Below are positions 1-8,586 of a stretch of 64,000 bases of DNA, in pieces. The notes under the pieces are model-generated. The model worked only from the letters and a program-made list of their open reading frames with translations, was not told where the DNA came from and made no database searches. The stretch's first letter is position 1, and each line of letters opens with the position of its first letter. A program made the translations under genes and the position numbers. Source of the stretch: Oleispirillum sp963678075 (lineage in GTDB: Bacteria; Pseudomonadota; Alphaproteobacteria; Rhodospirillales; Rhodospirillaceae); the NCBI GenBank assembly GCA_963678075.2, contig CAXXPK010000003.1, forward strand, positions 310,001-374,000, given 5' to 3'.

Positions 1-457
1 TCGACGACACAGGCCCCCTTGCCCAAGCGGCGCTTCGCCGCCGGGGTCACCGCCGCCACCACGGCGGCGTCGAATCCCGCCCCCGCCATCATCAGGAAAT
101 ACCGCTCGCCGCCATTGGCGCGACGGATCCGGCCGGGGTGGAAGGCCAGGGGCGCTCCCGCCAGCAAGGTGTCGGCGATGACGGCGGCGCGACGCAGCAG
201 GGCGATTTCGTGGGCCAGGACGTTGGCGGTGCCAAGGGGGATGAGTCCCAGGCGCAGGGCATCTCGCGCCGGATTGCGGATCAGGCCGTTCAGAACCTCG
301 GCGACGGTGCCGTCGCCACCCGCCGCCGCCACCAGTCCGACGGCCCGTGCCGGCGACGCAGATCCACGGACGCGCCCTTTGCAGTCAGGCGTTTCAGCAC
401 GCGCTTCAGCAGGCCGCGACGACGGCTTCCGGTGGTGGGGTTGAAGATCACGATCAT
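1..457 (-). pseudogene. Diacylglycerol/lipid kinase (DAGK/YegS type), 3' end outside window, frameshifted
   Basis: The minus-strand reading starts at 457 with MIVIFNPTTGSRRRG, the N-terminal NPxxG nucleotide-binding motif of the diacylglycerol kinase catalytic family. The family's second motif, GGDGT, is also present (positions about 310-325) and is followed by VAEVLNGLIRNP and later IPLGTANVLAHE, but in another frame. The frame change lies near position 370. Reading through it gives a continuous kinase domain up to the window edge. Such enzymes phosphorylate lipids such as diacylglycerol at the inner membrane. Either a real frameshift or a sequencing error breaks the gene. The 3' end is beyond base 1. 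Confidence 0.75.
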
Positions 458-678
458 CGGTGGACACCCGTTTTGTGGCCGATCCGTCATGGAGGCGGCG
501 CAAGGAAAGAATGGCAGTATTGAAACAGACCGCTTTTGTGAAAGTGATGTTTCATTTAAACGAAACAAATATTAAGACAGATTTTGTCTTTATCAAAACA
601 GTAGATGTGTTCGACTTGTTGTAATAGAAACTCGGCCATGGCGTATGCGCCGCCGTGATCTTTAAGGGCCGGGTGTTG
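458..678. promoter_or_regulatory. AT-rich divergent intergenic region with small hairpin
   Basis: This gap separates two divergent genes and is clearly richer in A and T than its surroundings between about 535 and 640, as expected for promoters in both directions. A small inverted repeat, AAGACA ... TGTCTT, lies at 574-590. No -10/-35 pair could be assigned with confidence. Confidence 0.3.
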
Positions 679-1575
679 ATGACCGCGATGGATAACTTCC
701 CGACGATTCGCTATCGCAGTATCTGGATTTCCGACATTCATCTTGGTGCCCGTGGCTCGAAGGCCGAGTACGTTCTTGATTTTCTGCGGCGCACCGAGTG
801 CGAGACCCCCTATCTGGTCGGCGACATCCTGGATGGCTGGCGTCTGCGCAAAACCTGGTGTTGGCCGCAGACCCATAACGACGTCGTGCAGAAGCTGCTG
901 CGCAAGGCCCGCAAGGGTACCCGCGTGGTGCTGATTCCCGGCAATCACGACGAATTTCTGCGCGGCTACACCGGCGTCGAATTCGGCCATATCCCGATCC
1001 ACAAGTACGCCATTCACGAAGCGCCGGACGGTCGCAAGTATCTGGTGCCCCATGGCGACCAGTTCGACGGCATCGTCACCTACGCGAAGTGGCCGGCGTT
1101 GATGGGGGACAGCGCCTACACCGCCGAGCTGGTCCTGAACCGCTGGCACAACGCCGGGCGCCGCCGCATGGGGCTGTCGTACTGGTCGCTGTCGGCGTAT
1201 CTGAAGCACCGCGTCAAGAACGCGGTCGCCTTCATCGCCAAGTTCGAGACCGCGATGGCCGAGGTTGCCAAGAAACGTGGGTTGGCCGGGGTGATCTGCG
1301 GCCACATCCATCACGCCGAGATCCGGATGATCGGCGATGTCCTTTACTGCAACGACGGCGACTGGGTGGAAAGCTGTACCGCCCTGGTCGAGCACTTCGA
1401 CGGGCGTCTGGAAATCGTGCGTTGGCTGGAAGGCGACGGCCTGCTGCCGGAAGCCACGGCGACCCCCGCGCAGCCCCCCCCCATCGGCAACCGGAAAAGG
1501 TTTGAAACGCATGCATATCGTGGTGGTGACGGATGCCTGATACCCGCAGGTCAACGGCGTGGTCCGGACGGATGA
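679..1575 (+). CDS. UDP-2,3-diacylglucosamine pyrophosphatase-like metallophosphoesterase
   Basis: Calcineurin-like phosphoesterase of the LpxH-related family (COG2908). Metal-binding motifs appear in order: SDIHLG near residue 19, GDILDGW near 46, GNHDE near 87, HGDQFD near 120 and GHIHH near 205. LpxH enzymes split UDP-2,3-diacylglucosamine to lipid X in lipid A synthesis; alphaproteobacteria often use LpxI instead, so the exact substrate is inferred. ATG 679 is chosen; a GTG at 655 would add 8 residues. The 3' end overlaps the following glycosyltransferase remnant by 65 bp, and the last ~20 residues look non-homologous, so the natural stop may have been lost. Neighbours are envelope genes. 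Confidence 0.8.
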   Translation: MTAMDNFPTIRYRSIWISDIHLGARGSKAEYVLDFLRRTECETPYLVGDILDGWRLRKTWCWPQTHNDVVQKLLRKARKGTRVVLIPGNHDEFLRGYTGVEFGHIPIHKYAIHEAPDGRKYLVPHGDQFDGIVTYAKWPALMGDSAYTAELVLNRWHNAGRRRMGLSYWSLSAYLKHRVKNAVAFIAKFETAMAEVAKKRGLAGVICGHIHHAEIRMIGDVLYCNDGDWVESCTALVEHFDGRLEIVRWLEGDGLLPEATATPAQPPPIGNRKRFETHAYRGGDGCLIPAGQRRGPDG

Positions 1576-2300
1576 GACCGTCAGCGGCCTGTTGCAGGCC
1601 CAGGGACACTCGGTTTCCTTCATCACGCCGCAACAGTTCCGGTCCATCCCGTGCCCGACCTATCCCGAGATCCGGCTGGCGATCGGCGCGCGCCTATTGC
1701 TGCCGCCGCAAGCTGCCCTTCACCACGTCGTTCCACACCAAGTTTCCGGAATACGTGCACGCCCGTTGCCGTCTGCCGTTGACCTGGGGGTATGCCCTGG
1801 TGCGTTGGTTCCACGGCCCGTCGCGGGCGGTGATGGTGGCGACCGAAGGGATCGAGGCGGAGTTGAAGGGCTGGGGGGTGGGGCGCATCATGCGCTGGAA
1901 GCGGGGCGTCGATACCGACCTGTTTTGTCCCCGCGACAAGGCCTTTTTGGATCATCTGCCGCGTCCGGTCAGCCTGTACGTCGGTCGGGTCTCTGCGGAA
2001 AAGAACATCGAGGCGTTCCTGTCCCTCGACCTGCTCGTCTTCCCCAGCCGCACCGATACCTTTGGGCTGGTGTTGCTGGAGGCCCTGGCCTCGGGCATTC
2101 CGGCGGCCGCCTATCCGGTGTCGGGGCCAAAGGATGTGCTGGGCGATGCCGCGGCCGGGGTGATGGACGAGGACCTGGAGCGCGCCGCCCGCGCCTTCGC
2201 CCTGACCCGCAGTTGGGAGGCTTCGGCCGAGCAATTTCTCTCCAACCTCGCGCCGTTCGATCCGGCGCAAGCGTTTCCCAAAACCATCGGAACCGTGTAA
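1511..2300 (+). pseudogene. GT4-type glycosyltransferase (MgtA-like), degraded
   Basis: The reading starts MHIVVVTDA at 1511 and meets TGA at codon 10, exactly where family members have Trp (then YPQVNGVVRT follows in frame). It continues to about 1700 (PCPTYPEIRLA) and then jumps frame to KLPFTTSFHTKFPEY. The family segment between these two blocks is missing. A second in-frame gap joins EKNIEAFLSLD directly to LLVFPSRTDTFG, removing roughly 40 residues of the nucleotide-sugar domain. The EX7E-like region FGLVLLEALASG is kept. With one nonsense codon, one frameshift and two deletions this cannot make an active enzyme. Related genes often follow an LpxH-like phosphoesterase, as here. Confidence 0.85.
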
Positions 2301-2418
2301 AACACGGGTCAGGCCTTTCCCGTCCCGGGAGGGGGTATACGGGAAACCCGTCTTGCATCCGAAGTTCGCCTTGCGCATCCTGTACTCACCGTCGTTGCTG
2401 TTAGTGGTGGCCTGAAGG

Positions 2419-3141
2419 ATGTCGCTGATCAAGGACCTGACCCGTGGCCCCGCCGCGCAAGAGGCGGTCAACTGGCTGGCCGCCCAGTACGCGTGCCTGG
2501 TCCATCTGACCGGACGGTGGCGGGCGGTGCGTCCCGAATGCCGCGATGCCGCGCACGGGATGGCAGGCGGCGGCGCGATCTATGCCTTCTGGCACGCGCG
2601 GCTGCCCCTGATGTGGGGCTTTCCCGGCGTGACGCGGGCGCGCACCTTCGTCCTGATTTCGGCCCATCGCGACGGGCGCCTGATCGCGCGGGTGATGGAG
2701 CGCCTGGGGCTCAACGTGGTCACCGGCTCGACCTCGAGGGGCGGCGCCCTGGCGATGCGCGAGATGATCCGCATCCTGAAACGCGGCGACCGCATCGGCA
2801 TTACCCCGGACGGCCCGCGCGGCCCGCGCATGCGCGCCCAGGCGGGGGCGGTGGCGCTGGCCAAGGCGACCGGCATGCCGATCCTGCCGATCGCGTTTTC
2901 GGCGCGGCGGGTGCGCTTCCTAAAATCGTGGGACCGCATGCAGATGGTGCTGCCGTTTACCTGCGGCGTTTATGTTTTTGGCGAGCTGATCATGGTGCCG
3001 CGCGATGCCGAGGATCTGGAGCCCTTTCGTCTGCAACTCGAGGACGCGCTGAACGCGATCACCGCCGAGGCCGATCGCGTCATGGGGCATGAACCGATTC
3101 CCCCCGCCGACCCCGGCGACGTGAAGGGGGCGAAGCGATGA
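2419..3141 (+). CDS. Lysophospholipid acyltransferase family protein (DUF374)
   Basis: 240-residue protein of the DUF374 family (COG2121), which in alphaproteobacteria sits directly upstream of waaA. The acyltransferase-like motif SAHRDGRL lies near residue 75 and the PDGPRGPRMRAQ block near 133, both typical for the family. It probably acts at the inner membrane on a lipid substrate; the actual acceptor is not known from sequence. The stop overlaps the waaA start by 4 bp (ATGA), so translation is probably coupled and the gene is part of the waaA-lpxK operon. Confidence 0.85.
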   Translation: MSLIKDLTRGPAAQEAVNWLAAQYACLVHLTGRWRAVRPECRDAAHGMAGGGAIYAFWHARLPLMWGFPGVTRARTFVLISAHRDGRLIARVMERLGLNVVTGSTSRGGALAMREMIRILKRGDRIGITPDGPRGPRMRAQAGAVALAKATGMPILPIAFSARRVRFLKSWDRMQMVLPFTCGVYVFGELIMVPRDAEDLEPFRLQLEDALNAITAEADRVMGHEPIPPADPGDVKGAKR

Positions 3142-4424
3142 TCCTTGGCCTCTATCGCGGCGCGACGCGCCTGTTCTCGCCGTTGGTGCAGTTCTACCTG
3201 GATTGTCGCCGGGCGCGCGGCAAGGAATCGCCCGACCGTTTCCCCGAACGCGCCGGCCTGGCCTCGGCGGAACGCCCGGAAGGCCCGCTGGTCTGGATGC
3301 ACGCGGCTTCGGTGGGGGAGGCGATCTCCCTCCTGCCGTTGATCGAGGCAATCGCCGAGGGCTGGCCGCGGGTGACGCAACTGGTCACCACCGGCACCGT
3401 GACCTCGGCCGATTTGATGGGACGGCGTTTGCCACGCAATGTCATTCATCAATTCGTGCCGGTCGATTTACCGAAGTACGTCCGCCGCTTTATCGCCCAC
3501 TGGCGGCCCGGTCTGGCGATTTGGGCGGAAAGCGAGATTTGGCCCAATCTGCTGCTGGCCACCCAGGATTCGGGTGCGGCCCTGGCGCTGGTCAACGGTC
3601 GCATCAGCCCGCGTTCCTTCGCGCGGTGGCGGCGGTTCTCGACGGCGTCGCGGCGGTTGTTCGGCGCCTTCGACCGGGTGTTCGGTCAGACCGAGGCGGA
3701 TACCGCTCGCTTGAAGGCCTTGGGCGCGACCCAGGCGGTTTGCGTCGGCAATTTGAAATACGCGGCGCCGCCGCTGCCCGCCGACGGCGTGGCGTTGGAT
3801 GATCTGGTGCTGGCGATCGCCGGACGTCCGGCGTGGATGGCGGCCAGCACCCATGCCGGGGAAGATGTCTCCGCCGGGCGGGTGCATGCGCGGCTGAAGG
3901 CCGATTTTCCCGATCTTCTGACCCTGGTCGCGCCGCGCCACCCGTCGCGCGGCGACGAGGCGGTGGCCGATTTGCGGGCGCTGGGCCTGACCGTGCGCCG
4001 CCGTTCCCTGGGCGAGATGCCGGATGCGGCGACCGATGTCTATGTCTGCGACACCCTGGGCGAGATGGGGGTGTTCTATCGCGCCGTGTCGGTGGTGGCG
4101 ATGGGCAAGTCCTGGATCGGCGCGGGCGGACAGAACCCGCTGGAACCGGCCCGCCTGGGCTGTGCCGTTCTGTTCGGCCCGCACATGGAAAATTTCCGCG
4201 TGATGGCGGACCGCATGGTCGTGGCCGGCGCGGCGGAAGGCTTTACCGACGAGGACGGGCTGGCCGTCGCCGTCGCCGGGTTGCTGCGGGACGTAGCGCG
4301 CGGTCGCAAGATGGCGGCGGCAGGAGCCGCCTTCGCGGTGGCCGAGGCGGGGAGCGTCGGGCGCATCGTCGAGGGCCTGCGGCCGTTGCTGGAGGCGATG
4401 GCGGGTCCCGGAGGACGGCGATGA
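3138..4424 (+). CDS. waaA: 3-deoxy-D-manno-octulosonic acid (Kdo) transferase
   Basis: 428 residues, usual family length. WaaA (KdtA) moves Kdo from CMP-Kdo to lipid IVA at the cytoplasmic face of the inner membrane. The N-terminal Glycos_transf_N domain carries the ASVGEA motif near residue 57 with the catalytic-type Glu; the C-terminal domain has GKSWIGAGGQNPLEPA near 325, the CMP-sugar binding block. It overlaps the preceding acyltransferase and the following lpxK by 4 bp each, giving a tightly coupled lipid A operon. No defect seen. Confidence 0.93.
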   Translation: MILGLYRGATRLFSPLVQFYLDCRRARGKESPDRFPERAGLASAERPEGPLVWMHAASVGEAISLLPLIEAIAEGWPRVTQLVTTGTVTSADLMGRRLPRNVIHQFVPVDLPKYVRRFIAHWRPGLAIWAESEIWPNLLLATQDSGAALALVNGRISPRSFARWRRFSTASRRLFGAFDRVFGQTEADTARLKALGATQAVCVGNLKYAAPPLPADGVALDDLVLAIAGRPAWMAASTHAGEDVSAGRVHARLKADFPDLLTLVAPRHPSRGDEAVADLRALGLTVRRRSLGEMPDAATDVYVCDTLGEMGVFYRAVSVVAMGKSWIGAGGQNPLEPARLGCAVLFGPHMENFRVMADRMVVAGAAEGFTDEDGLAVAVAGLLRDVARGRKMAAAGAAFAVAEAGSVGRIVEGLRPLLEAMAGPGGRR

Positions 4425-5395
4425 AGGCCCCGGCCTTCTGGCTGGAGGGCGGGCCGCTGGCTCGTCTGTTGGAGCCGCTAGGCGTCCTGGTGACGGCGGC
4501 GGGGTGGCTGCGTCGCGCGGTCGTCATCCCGTGGCGGGCGCCGGTGCCGGTGATCTGCGTCGGCAATCTGACCGTGGGGGGGGCCGGCAAGACGCCGGTG
4601 GCGCTGTGGTTGGGGCGCTTTCTGATGGAGCGGGGAAGCCGCCCCGCCTATCTGTCGCGCGGCTATGGCGGCAACGTTCCCGGCCCGGTTCAGGTCGATC
4701 CCGACCGTCACGACGCCGACGCGGTGGGCGACGAGCCGTTGTTGCTGGCCGGGGTGGCGCCGACCTGGGTGGGGGCGGATCGGGTTGCCGCCGCGAAGGC
4801 GGCGATCGTGGCGGGGGCGGATTGCCTGATTCTCGATGACGGGTTCCAGAACCCCGGTCTGGTCAAGACGTTGTCGCTGATCGTCGTTGATACGGCGGTC
4901 GGCTTCGGCAACGGCAAGGTGATGCCCGCCGGTCCCTGCCGCGAGCCGGTGAAAAGCGGATTGCGTCGCGCCGACGCGGTGGTTCTGATCGGGGGCGCCC
5001 GCCTGGGGTTGAACCCCCGCTTGGAGCGGTTTCTGCCGGTGGCGGCGGGACGTTTGGCACCGCACGCCGACGCGGCCAAGCTGGCCGGGCGCGATGTCGT
5101 GGCCTTCGCCGGGATCGGTCGTCCGGACAAGTTCTTCGATACCCTGGCCGAGATTGGCGCGCGGGTGGTGCGTCGCTTTGCCTTCGACGATCATCACCCC
5201 TATGTCGCGGCGGATATCCAGCCGATCCTGGACGTGGCGTTTTCCCTGCGCGCCGCGGCGGTGACCACGGCGAAGGACGCGGTGCGACTGCCCCCGGATC
5301 AACGCCAGCAGGTCGATGTGGTGGCGGTGGATGTCGTCTGGGACGATCCCGCTCCGGTCGAGGCGCTGGTGCGCGCCGCCGTCGCCGCCCCCTGA
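4421..5395 (+). CDS. lpxK: Tetraacyldisaccharide 4'-kinase
   Basis: 324 residues. LpxK phosphorylates the 4' position of the tetraacyldisaccharide to give lipid IVA. The P-loop region VGNLTVGGAGKTPVA is near residue 47, followed by LSRGYGG; the DDGFQNP motif lies near 138 and DHHPY near 260, all hallmarks of the family. The start at 4421 is fixed by the 4-bp ATGA overlap with waaA. It is followed 15 bp later by the LpxL-type acyltransferase, so the genes act in one pathway and probably one transcript. Confidence 0.93.
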   Translation: MKAPAFWLEGGPLARLLEPLGVLVTAAGWLRRAVVIPWRAPVPVICVGNLTVGGAGKTPVALWLGRFLMERGSRPAYLSRGYGGNVPGPVQVDPDRHDADAVGDEPLLLAGVAPTWVGADRVAAAKAAIVAGADCLILDDGFQNPGLVKTLSLIVVDTAVGFGNGKVMPAGPCREPVKSGLRRADAVVLIGGARLGLNPRLERFLPVAAGRLAPHADAAKLAGRDVVAFAGIGRPDKFFDTLAEIGARVVRRFAFDDHHPYVAADIQPILDVAFSLRAAAVTTAKDAVRLPPDQRQQVDVVAVDVVWDDPAPVEALVRAAVAAP

Positions 5396-5410
5396 AACGG
5401 AAGTTCGCCG

Positions 5411-6298
5411 ATGTCCCGCTGGTTCGCCCGCCATGTCCTCGATCCCGTGTCCGCCGGTTTGGCGTTCCTGGTCTATCACGGGGTGCGCGCGTTGCCGCTG
5501 GACGCGGCCTCCGCCCTGGGCGGGGCGCTGGCCCGGGCGATCGGGCCGCTGCTGCTGCCGCACAAGGTCGCCCGCGCCAATCTTCGCGCCGCCTTCCCCG
5601 AAAAGTCCGAGGCCGAGATCGCGGCGATCCTTTCCGGCATGTGGGACAACCTGGGACGGACTTTCTTCGAGATTCCGCATATCGTGCGCATGGTCGAAAT
5701 CGGTCGGGTCGAGTTCACCGGCCTGGAACACGTCGAGGCGCTGCGCGACGATGGCCTGCCTGGCCTGTTCTGGAGCGCCCATACCGGCAACTGGGAGCTG
5801 ACGTGTATCGGCGCGCGCGTCGTCGGGATGCCGTTGCATCGCATCTATCGCCGCGCCAACAACCCCCAAATGGAGTGGCTGTTCCGCGAAAGCCGGGACT
5901 TCGTCGAAGGCGAACTGCTGCCCAAGGGGGCGGCGGGGGCGAAGCGCGCCCTTCAGCGGCTGCACAAGGGCGGCCATCTGGCGATGATGGTCGATCAGAA
6001 GATGAACGACGGCATCGCGGTCCCCTTTTTCGGGCGCGCGGCGATGACCGCGCCGGCGCTGGCGACCTTTGCCCTGCGCTATCGCTGCCCGATGGTGGCG
6101 CTGCGCGCGATCCGCCTGAAGGGGGTGCGCTTCCGCATCGATTTCTATCCCCCATGCATCCTGGAGCCGACGGGGGACCGTCCGGCGGATGAACTGGCTG
6201 CGATGACTGAGGTCAACCGCACCATCGAAACCTGGGTCCGCGAACATCCGGAACAGTGGTTGTGGGTACACCGCCGCTGGCCGAAGAACGAAGGATAG
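5411..6298 (+). CDS. Lipid A biosynthesis lauroyl acyltransferase-type protein
   Basis: 295 residues of the LpxL/HtrB family, which adds secondary acyl chains to Kdo-lipid A or related lipids at the inner membrane. The HX4E catalytic motif is visible as HTGNWE near residue 124, and the MMVDQKMNDG / VPFFGR blocks near 197 match the family. The N-terminus (LAFLVYHGVRALPL) is hydrophobic, as expected for a membrane anchor. It lies directly downstream of lpxK. Which acyl chain and position it serves cannot be told from the sequence, so no symbol is given. Confidence 0.88.
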   Translation: MSRWFARHVLDPVSAGLAFLVYHGVRALPLDAASALGGALARAIGPLLLPHKVARANLRAAFPEKSEAEIAAILSGMWDNLGRTFFEIPHIVRMVEIGRVEFTGLEHVEALRDDGLPGLFWSAHTGNWELTCIGARVVGMPLHRIYRRANNPQMEWLFRESRDFVEGELLPKGAAGAKRALQRLHKGGHLAMMVDQKMNDGIAVPFFGRAAMTAPALATFALRYRCPMVALRAIRLKGVRFRIDFYPPCILEPTGDRPADELAAMTEVNRTIETWVREHPEQWLWVHRRWPKNEG

Positions 6299-6842
6299 CG
6301 TCATGACCGCCTTGTCTCCGCCGCTCGGTCCGTTCGGGACCTCCGCCCCCGATTTTCTGTTGCCGGACGCGGTGTCCGGCGAAACCATCAGCCTGGCCGA
6401 CGTGCGCGGCGACAATGGCACCCTGGTGATGTTCATCTGCAACCACCGCCCCTATGTCCAGGCGGTGATCGGTCGCATCGTTCGCGATTGCCGCGATCTG
6501 GCGGCGCACGGGGTTCGGGCGGTGGCGATTTCCGCCAACGACGCCGTCGCGTATCCCGATGACGGACCGGAGTTGATGAAGCGGTTCGCGGCGGAACACA
6601 AACTGCCGTTTTCCCTATCTTTACGATGAATCACAGACGGTGGCGCGGGCCTATGGCGCGGTGTGTACGCCGGATTTCTTTGGTTTCGACCGGGCTCTGC
6701 GGCTGTGCTGTCGCGGGCGGTTGGATGCCTCCGGCAGGGGCCCCGCGCCCGCCGACGCGAAGCGCGAGCTGTTCGCGGCGATGGTCGAAATCGCGTCCGG
6801 GGGCGGGATTTCCACGGGGCAGATCCCTAGGCTCAGGACTCA

Positions 6843-7247
6843 TTAAGGTTCGATCCAGAAGAGGAGGAGTACCGCGATGATGACGGCGGCAAAGAAGATA
6901 TCCGCGCATCGGTCATATCGGGTGTGGATGCGCCGCCAATCCTTGAGGCGAGCGAAGAGGTTCTCGATCCTATGACGCTGGCGATAGAGGGTTTTGTCGT
7001 AAGTGTACTGGGTTTTGCGATGACGCATTGGCGGGATGCATGTAGCGATCCCTCGCTGTGTCAAAGCCTCTCGAAGGGGATCACCGTCATAGCCCTTGTC
7101 GGCGATCAGGACGTTGGCCTTGGGAAATAGGTCGAGCAACAGCATCGCGCCTTTGTAATCGCTCATTTGCCCCTCGCTGAGCAGCAGGATGAGGGGCCTT
7201 CCTTGTCCGTCGCAAACCGCATGAAGCTTGGAGTTCAGCCCGCCTTT
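6843..7247 (-). CDS. IS5-family transposase OrfB (C-terminal half, made by -1 frameshift)
   Basis: After a -1 shift at the A-run the reading continues GGLNSKLHAVCDGQGRP, then SEGQMSDYKGAML, LIADKGYDGDPL (second Asp of the DDE triad) and RHRIENLFARLKDWRR (catalytic Glu), ending ...LLLFWIEP at 6843. Internal initiation at 7166 would give only 107 residues. Together with OrfA this forms a full-length DDE transposase, so copy 1 may be the active source of the other copies. Confidence 0.85.
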   Translation of the reverse strand, partial: KGGLNSKLHAVCDGQGRPLILLLSEGQMSDYKGAMLLLDLFPKANVLIADKGYDGDPLREALTQRGIATCIPPMRHRKTQYTYDKTLYRQRHRIENLFARLKDWRRIHTRYDRCADIFFAAVIIAVLLLFWIEP

Positions 7248-7603
7248 TGTGCGTCCGATACATCGGGGAAGAGCCCCTTTTTATAGAGGCTCGCGGCGGT
7301 CCGATGAGCTTTCAGGTGGGTTGCATCGATCATCAATCGGTCTGGAGGGCCAGCCTCTCCCGTCAAGGTCGCGAAGATCCGGCTGAACACCCCAAGTCGG
7401 CTCCAGCGAACGAAACGATTATAGAGGGTTTTGTGGGGGCCATAGACGGGTGGTGCATCTCGCCACCGTAAGCCGTTGCGGATCACATGAACGATGCCGC
7501 TGATCATTCGCCGATCATCAACCCGCGGCACGCCATGCGATAGCGGGAAATGCGGCTCGATCTTCGCCAGCTGCCTCTCTGACAACCAAAACAGATCACT
7601 CAT
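7235..7603 (-). CDS. IS5-family transposase OrfA (N-terminal half)
   Basis: 122 residues starting MSDLFWLSERQLAKIEPHF at 7603; the longer open frame back to 7696 runs through the IS end and is not used. It contains the DUF4096-like N-terminal domain and LMIDATHLKAHRTA, which carries the first catalytic Asp of the DDE triad. It ends at SDAQKAG. The run AAAA on the minus strand at 7245-7248 lies just before the stop and would allow a -1 shift into orfB. Confidence 0.88.
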   Translation of the reverse strand: MSDLFWLSERQLAKIEPHFPLSHGVPRVDDRRMISGIVHVIRNGLRWRDAPPVYGPHKTLYNRFVRWSRLGVFSRIFATLTGEAGPPDRLMIDATHLKAHRTAASLYKKGLFPDVSDAQKAG

Positions 7604-7854
7604 GGATGGGGTCCTCCCTCCCATGAGGGAATCAGCCACCGATCTGCCTGACAATAATTTAATGGGTCCTGAGCCCAGCCTTGGCTGTTCGATCAAGTGG
7701 AAGGGTGAAATCCCCGGCTGAGGCAGGGGGGGGGAGCTCGCGCGTGACCGTGGACTTCACCGCCGTCTGCCCCTATTGTAGGCGCGGTTTGGTGCGTTTC
7801 GCGCGCGCCGCTGGTTTGGTGTTTTCGTCATTCATTGCGTTCAGGCCCGTCGAT

Positions 7855-8586
7855 ATGTCGTCCACTCCCCTTGATGTCTACAAAGAAGCCGAGGAAAAGC
7901 GTCGCCACGAGCGCGAATCCGCCGAGCAGAACAGCCTGTTCCGCGAGGTTGACGACGACTTGCGCCATGACCTGTTCCTGACCCTGTGGAAGCGGTATGG
8001 GATGTGGGTGATCGCCGTGGCGGTGGCGATCGTGCTAGCGGTGGCCGGGTACCAGATTTATCGCGGCATGCAGGAGTCCGAGCGCGCCTCTCAGGCGGCG
8101 ATTTTCGACTCCGCCGAGGCCGCGTTCGCCCGTGGCGATGTCGCCAAGGCGACGGAGCTTCTGTTCGGGCTTGAGACCAAGGGCAACGCTGGGTACCGCA
8201 CCCTGGCGCGCTTGCAGCATGCCGCGTCGTTGCTGAAACAGGATAAGCGGGCCGCGGCGCGCGATCTTTTCCGGCAGGTGGCGGCCGATGCCAAGGCATT
8301 GTCCTCCTATCGCGACCTCGCGACGGTGCTGGACGCCCAGGCCGGGGTCGACGACGACGATCCGAAGGCGCTCGTCGAGCGTCTGTCGCTTCTGACCGTG
8401 GCGGGACATCCCTGGCGGCACATGGCGCTGGAGGTGACCGCCTTGGCGCTGGCGAAGGGCGGCGATCCGGGGCGTGCCGCCGCCGCCTTGAAGGAAATTC
8501 TCGACGATCCCGACACCTCCGCCGATCAGCGGGCGATGGCCAACAGCCTGCGCACCGTGTTCGCGCGGGACGCTGCGGCGAAATGA
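7855..8586 (+). CDS. YfgM-like tetratricopeptide membrane protein
   Basis: 243 residues from the ATG at 7855; the longer frame from 7681 begins in the IS flank and is not credible. Residues ~43-65 (MWVIAVAVAIVLAVAGYQIY) form one membrane segment; the rest is a periplasmic TPR_21 (PF09976) domain with helical repeats. E. coli YfgM links the Sec translocon to periplasmic chaperones, and yfgM-bamB-der order is conserved there and seen here. It overlaps bamB by 4 bp. The IS insertion upstream may have altered its promoter. Confidence 0.83.
   Translation: MSSTPLDVYKEAEEKRRHERESAEQNSLFREVDDDLRHDLFLTLWKRYGMWVIAVAVAIVLAVAGYQIYRGMQESERASQAAIFDSAEAAFARGDVAKATELLFGLETKGNAGYRTLARLQHAASLLKQDKRAAARDLFRQVAADAKALSSYRDLATVLDAQAGVDDDDPKALVERLSLLTVAGHPWRHMALEVTALALAKGGDPGRAAAALKEILDDPDTSADQRAMANSLRTVFARDAAAK

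Larger units (their letters stand above)
6831..7674 (-). mobile_element. Complete IS5-family (IS427-group type) insertion sequence, copy 1
   Basis: 844-bp element with 16-bp terminal inverted repeats, GCTCAGGACTCATTAA on the left and the complement of GCTCAGGACCCATTAA on the right (one mismatch). The left flank is CTAG (6827-6830); the right flank is CCAG (7675-7678), read as a CTAG target duplication with one later substitution. Two overlapping transposase frames lie on the minus strand with a run of four A between them, as expected for frameshift expression. Two further, damaged copies are at 16328 and 22400. Confidence 0.92.
6303..7721 (+). pseudogene. AhpC/TSA-type thioredoxin family protein, frameshifted and split by an IS
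   Basis: The frame from 6303 reads APDFLLPD, then MFICNHRPYVQAV, the family's CNHCPYV active-site region, but the second Cys is Arg here. One extra T in the run 6609-6612 shifts the frame; after it PYLYDESQTVARAYGAVCTP continues the fold. At 6827 the reading ISTGQIP is interrupted by the IS, and the conserved C-terminus SLGCSIKWKGEIPG resumes at about 7677 and ends at 7721. Removing the IS and one target copy restores ATC CCT AGC CTT. The gene has thus three lesions: a lost Cys, a frameshift and an insertion. Confidence 0.88.

Noticed and set aside
4478..6442. Very long minus-strand open frame opposite lpxK and the LpxL-type gene
   Set aside because: Shadow of GC-rich plus-strand genes: low-complexity His/Arg/Gln/Gly-rich translation and no family motif. 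The same holds for the long frames opposite bamB, der, purF, radA, dnaB and lptD.
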